In this document: piece by piece, positions 53,160 through 62,448 of the stretch
How positions within the stretch are numbered: position 1 is the stretch's first letter
How the letters are laid out: each line of letters starts with the position of its first letter
Assembly: GCF_034314045.1 (NCBI RefSeq)
Contig: NZ_JAVIWL010000001.1
Span: 2,046,001 to 2,110,000, forward strand
Origin: Glaciimonas sp. CA11.2
Lineage (GTDB): Bacteria; Pseudomonadota; Gammaproteobacteria; Burkholderiales; Burkholderiaceae_D
DNA: 64,000 nt
Direction: 5' to 3'
Made by a program: the position numbers and the translations under genes
Notes under the pieces: generated by a model
What the model saw: only the letters and a program-made list of their open reading frames with translations
Database searches by the model: none
Told to the model about the DNA's origin: nothing

Positions 53160-54773
53160 CTAGTTGCCGGTGCTACTGGTCATGCTCAGCGCCACCGCTT
53201 CTGCAACACGAATGCCATCAATTGCCGCGGACATAATGCCACCCGCATAGCCCGCACCTTCGCCAGCAGGGAATAAACCGACAGTGTTCAAACTTTGCAG
53301 GCTGTCGTCGTGGCGCTTGATCCGCACCGGCGAAGAGGTGCGGGTTTCCACGCCCGTCAGTACCGCATCCGCCATAGCAAAGCCACGGATTTGTTTATCG
53401 AACGCGGGTAACGCCTCGCGCATGGCGGTGATGGCATACTCCGGCAGTGCCAAACTGAGGTCGCCAAGCTGCACGCCAGGTTTGTAGGATGGCAATACCG
53501 TGCCGAATTCAGTTGAGGCGCGACCCGCCAAAAAGTCGCCCACCAGTTGTCCTGGTGCGTTGTAATTGCCGCCGCCCAGTTCATAGGCACGCGACTCCCA
53601 ATGTTCCTGCAAGGCAATTCCGGCCAGCGGATGATCGGGGTAATCAGCCGGCGTAATACCGACCACGATGCCGCTGTTAGCGTTGCGTTCATTGCGCGAA
53701 TACTGGCTCATGCCGTTGGTGACAACGCGTCCCGGTTCGGAGGTTGCCGCCACGACCGTGCCGCCAGGACACATGCAAAAGCTGTATACCGCGCGGCCAT
53801 TAGCGCAGTGATGCACCAATTTGTAATCGGCAGCGCCAAGGATAGGGTGACCGGCGCTTGGGCCAAATCGACATTTATCGATCAGTGATTGCGGGTGTTC
53901 AATGCGAAAACCGACCGAAAATGCCTTCGCCTCGACGTAAACACCGCGCTCGAAAAGCATTTGAAAGGTATCACGGGCGCTATGACCGATTGCCAGCACT
54001 ACATGGTCGGTGACAATGGTCTCGCCGCTGGCGAGGATCACGGCACGGATTTGCCCCTTATCGATATCCAGATCCTGGACTTTTTGCTCAAAACGAAACT
54101 CTCCGCCCAGCGCTTCAATCGATGCACGCATTTTCTCGACCATCTTCACCAAACGGAAGGTGCCGATATGCGGTTTGCTGACGTACATGATTTCTTCCGG
54201 GGCGTCTGCCGTGACAAATTCGGTCAGCACTTTGCGACCGTAGTGCTTTGGATCTTTAATCTGCGTCCATAATTTTCCATCGGAGAAGGTTCCTGCGCCA
54301 CCTTCGCCAAACTGTACATTCGATTCGGGTTGCAGCTCGCGCTTGCGCCAGAGGCCCCACGTATCTTTGGTCCGTTCGCGCACCGCTTTGCCACGCTCCA
54401 GGACAATTGGTTTAAAACCCATCTGCGCCAAAATCAAGGCAGCAAACAGTCCACAAGGCCCGGTGCCGATCACAACTGGTCGCGACTTTTCTGTACCGTT
54501 TGCATGCGCTACAAATTTGTACTCCATGTCTGGGGTTGGCGTCACATTTTTAAGCGCCTTGAGACGTTGTTGCACCGCCGCCTCATCTTCCAATTCGACA
54601 TCGACCGTATAGGTCAGCAACACTGCATTCTTTTTGCGGGCGTCATAACTTCGACGAAAAATCGTAAAGCCAAGCAGCGCGGCCGGTTTAATTGCTAACC
54701 GGTCCAGAATCGCGCTGCGGAGCGCGTCTTCCGGGTGGTCGAGCGGTAGCTGTATTTCGTTCAATCGCAACAT
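53160..54773 (-). CDS. FAD-dependent dehydrogenase (COG2509-type)
   Basis: Flavoprotein with a dinucleotide-binding loop at about residues 95-125 (IGTGPCGLFAALILAQMGF) and the conserved NVQFGEGGAGTFSDGKLWT region, plus a C-terminal FAD segment (GLFPAGEGAGYAGGIMSAA). The N-terminal ~90 residues form a separate alpha/beta region usual in this group. 537 aa. Function uncharacterised; electron donor and substrate not known. Single gene. Confidence 0.9.
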   Translation of the reverse strand: MLRLNEIQLPLDHPEDALRSAILDRLAIKPAALLGFTIFRRSYDARKKNAVLLTYTVDVELEDEAAVQQRLKALKNVTPTPDMEYKFVAHANGTEKSRPVVIGTGPCGLFAALILAQMGFKPIVLERGKAVRERTKDTWGLWRKRELQPESNVQFGEGGAGTFSDGKLWTQIKDPKHYGRKVLTEFVTADAPEEIMYVSKPHIGTFRLVKMVEKMRASIEALGGEFRFEQKVQDLDIDKGQIRAVILASGETIVTDHVVLAIGHSARDTFQMLFERGVYVEAKAFSVGFRIEHPQSLIDKCRFGPSAGHPILGAADYKLVHHCANGRAVYSFCMCPGGTVVAATSEPGRVVTNGMSQYSRNERNANSGIVVGITPADYPDHPLAGIALQEHWESRAYELGGGNYNAPGQLVGDFLAGRASTEFGTVLPSYKPGVQLGDLSLALPEYAITAMREALPAFDKQIRGFAMADAVLTGVETRTSSPVRIKRHDDSLQSLNTVGLFPAGEGAGYAGGIMSAAIDGIRVAEAVALSMTSSTGN

Positions 54774-55112
54774 GGGTGTTCCGGTATTTTTGGTAAATAG
54801 TAAGTGCCGATATCATTGGACTGATTCATGGGTCGAATGCATCGGACGGATCTTATGGGCCTGTCGGACCTGCGGGTCACGGCTGAATGGATGCATTTTA
54901 CCTTAGCGCTCGCCCATTCCGGCTTTTACCACAGTCGATTCCCGTCGAATTTAGCCTGAGCAGGATAAGCAGCGTGAGAGGTGTTTCAAACTGTGTCAAA
55001 AACGCTGAAAAACCGGTTGTTTGGTCAAATTGGAAACAAAAAATTACAGTTAATGTGAAAGTGCTGGCCTATATTACTTATCAGGACTTGCTCACATTAA
55101 AGGAGAATTTTC
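54774..55112. other. divergent intergenic region
   Basis: About 340 bases between divergent genes. Strong AAGGAG ribosome binding site at its right end for the YXWGXW protein; no other element is clear. Confidence 0.4.
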
Positions 55113-55427
55113 ATGAAGTTCAAATCGATTCTTTGCGTCAGCTTGCTCGCAGTGAGCGCTGGATTCATAGCGCCGATAACGCAGGCACACGCACAGGTGG
55201 TCGTCGGTATCGGGGTTGCTCCGCCGCCTCCACGCTATGAGGTTGTACCGCCACCGCGTGGCGGCTTTATCTGGGCACCGGGCTATTGGCGCTGGAATGG
55301 TCGTCGGCATGTCTGGGTCGGCGGACATTATATGCGGGCGCGTCCCGGCTATCGTTACCATGCACCGGGTTGGGAGCACGGTCCCCGCGGCGACTGGCGG
55401 TTCCGTGAGCGCGGTTGGGAAAGATAA
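55113..55427 (+). CDS. secreted YXWGXW-repeat-type protein
   Basis: 104 aa. Signal peptide about residues 1-28 (ending AHAQ), then a Pro-rich hinge (APPPPRYEVVPPPRGG) and a Trp/Tyr/Gly/Arg-rich repeat part with APGYWRWNGRRHVWVGGHY, of the YXWGXW type common in Burkholderiales. Very basic. Function unknown; small exported or surface proteins. Confidence 0.88.
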   Translation: MKFKSILCVSLLAVSAGFIAPITQAHAQVVVGIGVAPPPPRYEVVPPPRGGFIWAPGYWRWNGRRHVWVGGHYMRARPGYRYHAPGWEHGPRGDWRFRERGWER

Positions 55428-55662
55428 CTTTTTGGTGATGATGGCCCTGATGCGTTTGGGTCATCATTGTTTTTCTTACGTATTCGTACGTTTTATTGCT
55501 TTTTCGATATTTATTGGCGAAGTGCACTCCAAGTAGCCGCACGCCTTTATGCATCTTTTTTGTCTATTTGAAGTCTTCTAGAAATATCGATTCGTGATTG
55601 AAGATTTTTGCAGGATTGGTGTCGCGAACGGTTTTTAATTCATCGCCAGCTACATGTTTACA

Positions 55663-57639
55663 TTAATTGGATTTTTTCCGACGCTGCGTCCGCAAGAGAA
55701 AACGTGCAGGATCGACGGCCGCCGCCAGCTCCGCTTCGATCGGTAACGGCTCACCGTTCAATTCTGCCGCCAGCAGTTCGGCTGCGAGCGGTGCCCAGAT
55801 CAACCCACGCGAAGCAAATCCCAGCAATCCATACAGGCCAGGAAATCGCGGCAGATCTTTCAGTTGCGGTTCACGCAGTGCAGAGTTTGTTATCGGATCT
55901 GGAAGGGCACCGATTAACGGTAAACGGTCGGTGGAGACACAGCGGAAACCCACCCTTCCAGCGAGTGGCAGTTGCGCCGTATCGACTTTCCAATCGGGTA
56001 AAATTTTCTGAAGACGGACAATATTTTCATTCTGACTTTTTTGCCGCAATATCTCCTCGTGGTCTTCGTCATACGTCGCACCCAAGCTGTGCCAACCGTC
56101 AGCGGCCGGCGTTAAATAGCCATCTCCACACAGCACTTGTGTGATGTTTGGGGCGCTGTCCTCATGGAGGTAGGTAACCTGACCACGAATGGCTGTTAGT
56201 GGCAGATCGCGGGTTTGTGGAAACGTTAGCGCACCCATTCCATTTGCCATAATCACCACCGGCGCACTGGCAATCCCTTTTCCTTTGTCGTCGCATACTT
56301 GCCAACCATCGACCGTTTTTATGAGCGAGCTGACCGACCTATTAAAATGCATTTCCAATCGTTCACCGCAAGCCTCCAGCATTGTCTGACATAAGCTACG
56401 CGGATGCACCCATCCGCCGCCGGTAAACCGCCAACCGCCATGGTTCACTTCGGTTCCGAGTAGCGCGCTGGCGGCCGACTGCGTGAGCCATTGCGCATAG
56501 TCGTTTGGATGCGTGGCTTGCGCCGCCCAACGCCGTTGCGCATCGGCCTGATCGGCGTCGCGCGCAATCTGAAGTACACCGCAACTTGCACCCGAGAAGG
56601 CATTGCCTATACCGCCGAGACTTTCCCATACATGGCGTGCGAAAAGATACGCGGCACGACTCAAGCGCGAAGTCGGATTATCATCTCTTGATAAAACCGG
56701 CATGAAAATGCCGACGGCGTTGCCGGATGCTTCTTGCGCGATATCGGCATGACGCTCGATCAGGCTGACTTTCCAGCCGCGCAATGTCAGCCGTTGGCAA
56801 GCGGCAGCGCCCGCTAATCCTGCGCCGATAATAATCGCGTGACGCTGATTCTGAGAGGGATTGCTAGTTGGCAAAGTTGGCTGCCAGCGTGGCAAAAAAT
56901 ACGCGATTGCAGTGTTTGCAAAGCCGGCAGAATTTTTTGTATTGTCGACGATGGCAGGATTCTCAAAAACAAATCCGGCTTGCTCCAAACTTTTTTGTTG
57001 TCTATCGCTCAGATCAACAATAGTTAATCTTGCGTTGGGAATCGCTAGTCGATTGAGTCTTCCCAGCAAAGGTAGTGGCCATAGTTGTTGCGCTGGACCA
57101 TGGACATAAAATGTATTTATACGGGCTTCAATCTGTTGTAAGCATTTACCGCTGTCGCCAATCATCAACGTCAATACGATCTTGTTGTGCGCCAGATAAA
57201 GACGATGAAAGCCCGCCATCAAGGTTGGCCAGACCGCACGTAATTCCTGCGCGTGCATCGCCCATTCCGGCCATGTTGCGTGCGCTTCGGTCAGTTCCGC
57301 GATGGAAAATGAGGTTGGCATCAACGCCAAATAATGTAACTGTTGTGGGCGCTCGGGATGTTCGCACCAACTCTGCCATGTAGCGAGAAAATGACCACCT
57401 GCATCGAACGCTGTATCGAGAATTGTGAAGCAATCCTGTTGCTGCCATTGATCGATAGGCGATGCAATGCCGAGCAAGTTATTCATTGATGTATTGGCTG
57501 AAGTATTTACCGATTTTTCGACGACGGTATCAATGATGGTATTAATCGATTCGTCACGCGCTATTCCTTCCGCCGAAGCTGGATCGGATTTGTCAGGAGG
57601 AGGCGCGCCAGGCAGAAAAGGTGGGACAGATTTGTGCAT
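55663..57639 (-). CDS. mnmC: tRNA mnm5s2U biosynthesis bifunctional protein MnmC, degenerate methyltransferase half
   Basis: C-terminal FAD oxidase half (MnmC1) is well conserved: IIIGAGLAGAAACQRLTLRGW (about residues 268-288), EASGNAVGIFMPVLSRDDN, GGGWVHPRSLC, GRVGFRCVSTDRLPLIG and GLYGLLGFASRGL. It removes carboxymethyl from cmnm5s2U34 in tRNA. The N-terminal MnmD-like half (~65-235) keeps the general layout but lacks recognisable SAM-loop and catalytic Asp motifs. Residues 1-55 are a Ser/Thr/Asn-rich extension, so the true start may be ATG near 57487. 658 aa as listed. Confidence 0.88.
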   Translation of the reverse strand: MHKSVPPFLPGAPPPDKSDPASAEGIARDESINTIIDTVVEKSVNTSANTSMNNLLGIASPIDQWQQQDCFTILDTAFDAGGHFLATWQSWCEHPERPQQLHYLALMPTSFSIAELTEAHATWPEWAMHAQELRAVWPTLMAGFHRLYLAHNKIVLTLMIGDSGKCLQQIEARINTFYVHGPAQQLWPLPLLGRLNRLAIPNARLTIVDLSDRQQKSLEQAGFVFENPAIVDNTKNSAGFANTAIAYFLPRWQPTLPTSNPSQNQRHAIIIGAGLAGAAACQRLTLRGWKVSLIERHADIAQEASGNAVGIFMPVLSRDDNPTSRLSRAAYLFARHVWESLGGIGNAFSGASCGVLQIARDADQADAQRRWAAQATHPNDYAQWLTQSAASALLGTEVNHGGWRFTGGGWVHPRSLCQTMLEACGERLEMHFNRSVSSLIKTVDGWQVCDDKGKGIASAPVVIMANGMGALTFPQTRDLPLTAIRGQVTYLHEDSAPNITQVLCGDGYLTPAADGWHSLGATYDEDHEEILRQKSQNENIVRLQKILPDWKVDTAQLPLAGRVGFRCVSTDRLPLIGALPDPITNSALREPQLKDLPRFPGLYGLLGFASRGLIWAPLAAELLAAELNGEPLPIEAELAAAVDPARFLLRTQRRKKSN

Positions 57640-57961
57640 GCGGAGAGTGTAACGACATTTCCTTTCAATAGATGTAATTATGACTGCAAGGCGAATTCTT
57701 CGTTAGATGGATTGGTAAGTTTGTGGTTGGCATTGTTTGCATAAGACTCAGTAAAGAATAGTTAATTTCGACACTCGCTTCTTAGCTCGCCTCATTTTTG
57801 ATTTGCCATTCCCTACAAGAACCAGAATCTTCTTAGAACTATTCACGACCATTCCCGTTTATTATTGCCGCAGAGTTTTTCACCTCCACGATTGCAAGAT
57901 TGTAATAAAGATAAAGATTGCATTCAATCGTCCTCACGTTCGTAGCGGAAGGTCTTCCATC
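57640..57961. other. upstream region of the vgrG remnant (left copy of the direct repeat)
   Basis: From about 57840 the sequence is nearly identical to 62334-62448: GAGTTTTTCACCTCCACGAT, then CGTAGCGGAAGGTCTTCC before the vgrG start. The conservation of this non-coding stretch suggests it contains vgrG control signals or served as the recombination arm. Confidence 0.6.
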
Positions 57962-58157
57962 ATGTCCAGCAGTCGCACTTTCAGCGCATCTGGCAGCGCT
58001 ATTCCAACACGCTTGAATCAACCTGCGCTGGTCCACTCAGTCTCTGCGGAACAGAGGGACTGAACGCGTTGTTTCACTAAACCGGCGTGCTGATAAAGCC
58101 CGAAGCCTTGAGTTGATGATCGTACTGTACGGCAACGGTGGATTTGTCTGCAGCGCG
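57962..58157 (+). pseudogene. vgrG 5' remnant
   Basis: Begins MSSSRTFSASGSAIPTRLNQ, PALV in the same frame, matching the start of the vgrG at 62449. A small deletion near 58045 then shifts the frame, giving a stop at 58061. Homology continues as broken pieces (ACGCGTTGTTTCACTAAACC, CGGTGGATTTGTCTGCAGCG) with an internal deletion of roughly 60 bases, and fades near 58157. Confidence 0.8.
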
Positions 58158-58243
58158 GTTGGTAACAAAGAAACCGGACAACAGCACTATCTAAGCCCTG
58201 CCTATTTTTTCGATTTACCTGAAAGCCAAAAGACAGGAGTTCC

Positions 58244-60316
58244 ATGCCACCGAATATCAAAGACCTATTTTTTACTGAAACGACCCATGTTGATGAAGTC
58301 AACTGTCGGGCTACCATGAGTCGGCAATGGTTATTGGAGAATCGTAATGGTGTTGGTCGGCATCCGATTTCGGTCGACAATCACCTCGATTTTTATATCT
58401 GCGCATCAGAAGCATTTCCCCACATTGTTAAAGATATCAACGCGGCTATAAAAAGCATTGACCTGATCTGCTGGGGTTTTGATCCCGGCATGGAAGTGAC
58501 AGATCGCAACGCAAAGGATTGGCCGCGTAGTACCACTTACGGCGATTTATTGCGTGAGAGAGCTAGTAGCGGCGTGACGGTGCGTTTGCTGGTGTGGTTC
58601 GCTGATGGATGGTTTGGCCCTATTGGTCGTGTGGCAAGCAATCTTTACGGTCATCCTAAATGGGGGCGGGCCAACAAGAGCGACCCCAACTATGCGCGTG
58701 CCAAATTTTGTGAAGACTGGTGGGATGATGCGATGGCTGGACGTATTCCCAATCTGCATGTGCGTTATCGCTCAGCTGATGCTGGAGCGATAACGGCGAG
58801 CCTGAAAGGAGAAACGCCAGGGTTTACGGATATTGAAGTGTTAGGCCTGATCCGCGTAGCAACGCATCACCAAAAGCCGATTCTGATTGATGTCGAACTG
58901 CGAGAGGAAGCGGTCGGCTACGTGATGGGACTCAATTCCACCACCGACTATTGGGATACGCCTGCGCACCTTTATAACGATGAGCGACGCGGGCATCAAC
59001 GCGAAGGCGGAGCGGATAAGCGCAATTCTGGGCTCGGACTTAAACCATTCCGTGACTACGCGATTCGGGTGAAGGGTAAAGCGCTGCATTGCCTGAACCG
59101 GAATTTTGTGACCGCATGGGACAAGGCCAAACGGAACTGGGACCCTGTGCCTGAATCCTCTAAAGTGTCTGCCATACAGGGAGAGACGGGCAAGAAAAAT
59201 TCCAATACTAGCCGTGCCAAACTTGTTAAAGACATGTTGGACGAGACCTTCAAGGGCCCGATTGTCAAACTGGGCAGAGGCGATAGTCAACCGGGTCGGT
59301 TGCAGTCCACGCGAGAGGCGATCACGCCGGATGCTTTTAGGCTTCTTCCTTCCGGCACAACGCGGCAGATGGCGCAGATCGTGCGTACGCAACCCGAAGA
59401 GTCGGACAAAACCATTCAGGAAGCCTACTGGCTGGCCACCAGTCAGGCGCGCAATTATCTCTATATCGAAAATCAATACTTTCAGTACACACCATGGGCA
59501 GAACATCTGAAAGCCATGCGTAAGCGTTATGTTAAGCGTATGCGGGAATGTGGATGGGGAACCAATGTCCCCGATTTATATGTCTTTATCGTCATTCCCG
59601 AAGCCGAGCGCCACGGGATGGTCCCGCGCACCTACGATACCGTGGCCGAACTGGGCCAAGCCCAGACCATGAAGAACTACGATGAGGCAGTCAGGCAGCA
59701 ACGTGAATGGAGTTTGGGCTTTTTCAATCAATGGATTGCGACTCCTTTCAAGAAGCTTATGTCGCTTGGGAGGCTGATACCGTCAATTGACGAGATCACC
59801 AAGGCGGATATTGTCGACTCGGCTGCGCGTGCACCGGTAAGCGAGGCGGAGCTCGATGACATGGGCATCAAAGTCCTGATCGCTAAACTGTATACACAGG
59901 ATTCACATTCGAACCGATGTCGTGAAATTTACATCCACAGCAAACTGATGATTATCGATGACGTCTTTTTAACGCTCGGCAGCGCCAACATGAATGTGCG
60001 CAGCATGGTGGTGGATAGCGAAATCAACATCAGTTGTGTGAATGCGGAATTTGCACGGGGCGCGCGGGAAAGGGTATGGGGAAATTTGGCGGGAGAGGAG
60101 TGGGATGGTGGTGATGGAAACCCATTGAGTATTCAAAAAACTCACGAAGGTTGGGTGAAAAAAATGAAAGAAAATGCCAAATTTGTTGATAAACAAAATG
60201 GGCGGATTCAGGATTTCATCGTCACCTACTCCGACCAGCGAGGGGGAACTGGCGTTACTGGCGTCCGCGTGGCGCAAGCCCCTGCTGCCGCTACCTATAA
60301 CGAGGCATTGGCATGA
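58244..60316 (+). CDS. phospholipase D-type T6SS effector (Tle5-like)
   Basis: 690-aa protein with two HxKxxxxD (HKD) motifs: HHQKPILID (His about 209) and IHSKLMIIDD (His about 565), the latter followed by LGSANMNVRS. Both are intact, so phospholipase D activity against membrane phospholipids is expected. No signal peptide, as usual for effectors loaded on VgrG. AGGAG precedes the ATG. It lies between a vgrG remnant and a vgrG, overlapping its probable immunity gene. Family: Tle5/PldA-B of type VI secretion. Residues 300-370 resemble a Lys/Ser-rich linker. Confidence 0.9.
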   Translation: MPPNIKDLFFTETTHVDEVNCRATMSRQWLLENRNGVGRHPISVDNHLDFYICASEAFPHIVKDINAAIKSIDLICWGFDPGMEVTDRNAKDWPRSTTYGDLLRERASSGVTVRLLVWFADGWFGPIGRVASNLYGHPKWGRANKSDPNYARAKFCEDWWDDAMAGRIPNLHVRYRSADAGAITASLKGETPGFTDIEVLGLIRVATHHQKPILIDVELREEAVGYVMGLNSTTDYWDTPAHLYNDERRGHQREGGADKRNSGLGLKPFRDYAIRVKGKALHCLNRNFVTAWDKAKRNWDPVPESSKVSAIQGETGKKNSNTSRAKLVKDMLDETFKGPIVKLGRGDSQPGRLQSTREAITPDAFRLLPSGTTRQMAQIVRTQPEESDKTIQEAYWLATSQARNYLYIENQYFQYTPWAEHLKAMRKRYVKRMRECGWGTNVPDLYVFIVIPEAERHGMVPRTYDTVAELGQAQTMKNYDEAVRQQREWSLGFFNQWIATPFKKLMSLGRLIPSIDEITKADIVDSAARAPVSEAELDDMGIKVLIAKLYTQDSHSNRCREIYIHSKLMIIDDVFLTLGSANMNVRSMVVDSEINISCVNAEFARGARERVWGNLAGEEWDGGDGNPLSIQKTHEGWVKKMKENAKFVDKQNGRIQDFIVTYSDQRGGTGVTGVRVAQAPAAATYNEALA

Positions 60317-62004
60317 CAGTCCAATGCAGTGGGCAACCGGTTTGGAAAAATGGGATGCTCACCTTGCTCAACGTTATTTCACCCGCGCCAAACCGGACCC
60401 GATGCGGATTAGGCCGCTGGTCATCAGCGCTTTTTCTTTTTATTTCACTTACACTGACAGCCTGCTCCATGGATAACACACTTCCCCGTCACCAAATTCC
60501 CCCTCTCTTTTTTCCGCACCGTACCGAGTTCCTCTGCAAGCATGAATTGACGGTAACGCCGCCAGTGGATCCGCAGGCAGAAATCTGGTATCAACAGGCG
60601 GTGGCGCTGGACACGCCCACGCTCTGGAAGGAGGACCGCGACTGGCCGCAAATTCTGGCGCTGTACACCAAAGCAGCGGAGCGCAAGCACTGGAGGGCGA
60701 TGAACAATCTGGCTACGTTGTATCAGACCGGGGTGTGGGGGTTGATCGATTCGGATAAACTCTTGGTGGCACGACAACCGCAGGTGGCGATGGCACTGAC
60801 AGAAGAGGCGATGCAGATGGGCGTACCTCTGGCGTACGCGGTGATGGGCAATTATTACGCCGATGGCTTTATCGTCAAGCCCGACCCAACCAACGCGTGG
60901 GCGTTCTGGCAGCAGGCCGCCGAGATGGGGAGCAGTTATGCCCAGTTCACGATTGGGCGCAGTTTGAATTCTGGTAGCGACGCGCCCGAACGTGGTCGGT
61001 GGGCCAATGTGCCGATCGCCCTCAAGATGCTCGAATGTGCGTTTTCACAGGGCAATGGGGACGCCGCGCAGGCGCTGGGAATCGAATATAACATTATTCA
61101 AAAAGACAACGTGCGTGCACTTCATTACCTGCATGAGGGCGTCAAATTCGGGAGTTGGGCTGCGGCAAATAATCTGCGTAGTAAATTTGAATCTATCAAA
61201 GGTCTCACGCCTTACGGCATCGATACTTCACGCGCTGATCGCTATCTAGTCTTCAGCGATGCACTCGGACGCAATCGCGACCTCCGCTTCCCCAACCTGG
61301 ACAAAGTGCTGCCTTTACCGCCCGCCGACCTGCCGCAATGGAACGGTAACAAAGAAGACCTGATCAACGCCGCCAAACAGGTGGTGCCAATCCCACCCCC
61401 TCCGGCACCCACGCCTGGAGCGGACTTAACCGGCCGTGCACATATCCCGCAAGGGTGGGTATTGCCAGAATATCCCAAGATACCCTATGCTTTGTTGAGA
61501 GAGGGGCATAATCATGTGTCATCGGAATACGAGGGCGTCAGAGTGCCTTTTAGCGGCTATTGGCTGCCTCAGTTGCTGGCGCGGACCAGCTATGAGGATC
61601 TGCTTTTTGATCGCCAGCAGACCCCGCAACGCTATACCGATAACGAAGGGTTCGACAATCTGCCCCATTTTCTAGGGCCAAAATCCGGCCGTATCATGTG
61701 GCATTTTAGAGGCGATCCCGAGCAGTTGCCGGTCCCCGCCCGTATCGGACAACTCAGCAGCGGTGAATGGCGCGAAGCGCGGGCCAATCCGGTCCGCACT
61801 GAGTGTGACGGGGCAGAAACCTGTCCCCACACCGGCATCTGGCAACCGCTCTTGCCGGACGAACATCCCCTCAAAGCACTGGTTAACTGGCGCTGGCGCC
61901 AAACCTGGGCCGTCAAGGGACAACCTTTTCCCGATCCGCAGCAGGATTGGCTGGTGGATGTAGCGAACTATGCGGTGAAGTGGCGACTGATTGAGATGGG
62001 TTAG
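60313..62004 (+). CDS. Sel1-repeat-like lipoprotein, probable immunity protein of the phospholipase effector
   Basis: Lipoprotein with lipobox LTAC (Cys 51 from ATG 60313, or Cys 37 from ATG 60355), placing it in the periplasm, where Tle5 effectors act. Residues ~95-300 have Sel1/TPR-type helical repeats (AMNNLATLYQTGVWG, AYAVMGNYYADGFIV, AQFTIGRSLNSG, AAQALGIEYNII). The C-terminal ~250 residues are Pro/Trp-rich with no known fold named. The start overlaps the effector stop (ATGA). Sel1-type immunity proteins are known for PldB-like effectors; the pairing here is inferred from position. Confidence 0.78.
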   Translation: MTVQCSGQPVWKNGMLTLLNVISPAPNRTRCGLGRWSSALFLFISLTLTACSMDNTLPRHQIPPLFFPHRTEFLCKHELTVTPPVDPQAEIWYQQAVALDTPTLWKEDRDWPQILALYTKAAERKHWRAMNNLATLYQTGVWGLIDSDKLLVARQPQVAMALTEEAMQMGVPLAYAVMGNYYADGFIVKPDPTNAWAFWQQAAEMGSSYAQFTIGRSLNSGSDAPERGRWANVPIALKMLECAFSQGNGDAAQALGIEYNIIQKDNVRALHYLHEGVKFGSWAAANNLRSKFESIKGLTPYGIDTSRADRYLVFSDALGRNRDLRFPNLDKVLPLPPADLPQWNGNKEDLINAAKQVVPIPPPPAPTPGADLTGRAHIPQGWVLPEYPKIPYALLREGHNHVSSEYEGVRVPFSGYWLPQLLARTSYEDLLFDRQQTPQRYTDNEGFDNLPHFLGPKSGRIMWHFRGDPEQLPVPARIGQLSSGEWREARANPVRTECDGAETCPHTGIWQPLLPDEHPLKALVNWRWRQTWAVKGQPFPDPQQDWLVDVANYAVKWRLIEMG

Positions 62005-62448
62005 GTAACTTTCAGATTTCAATAATGACAGGCTGTCGTGGTGGCCCATACCACGATAGCGCCATAAGACTTTAGAACTGGTGTTAACCCACCTTAATGC
62101 ACGTCATTGATAGAGCGCTTGTTGACATGCATTTTTAGTCTTTGAATGCGGAGAGGGGAAAGTTGTAGGACATAGTATTTCGGTAAATAACACCATATCA
62201 GGCAGGTCCGATAGCGTGATGATCATCGACCTATAAGTGACCAGATTCTCCCTACAATAGCTAACTACATAAATAATCGCGGATTATTCTTAATTTTGAA
62301 AATGGCATACATTTTCAGAAAGTTCTTAGCACTATTGATGATCATTACCGCTTAATATTGCCACAGAGTTTTTCACCTCCACGATTGCAAGATGCGATAA
62401 AGATTGCATTAAATCGTCCTCACGTTCGTAGCGGAAGGTCTTCCCCCA
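62005..62448. other. upstream region of vgrG (right copy of the direct repeat)
   Basis: About 440 bases. 62334-62448 repeats 57840-57961 almost exactly, including CGTAGCGGAAGGTCTTCC before the ATG. The left part (62005-62330) is AT-rich with no recognised element. Confidence 0.55.
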
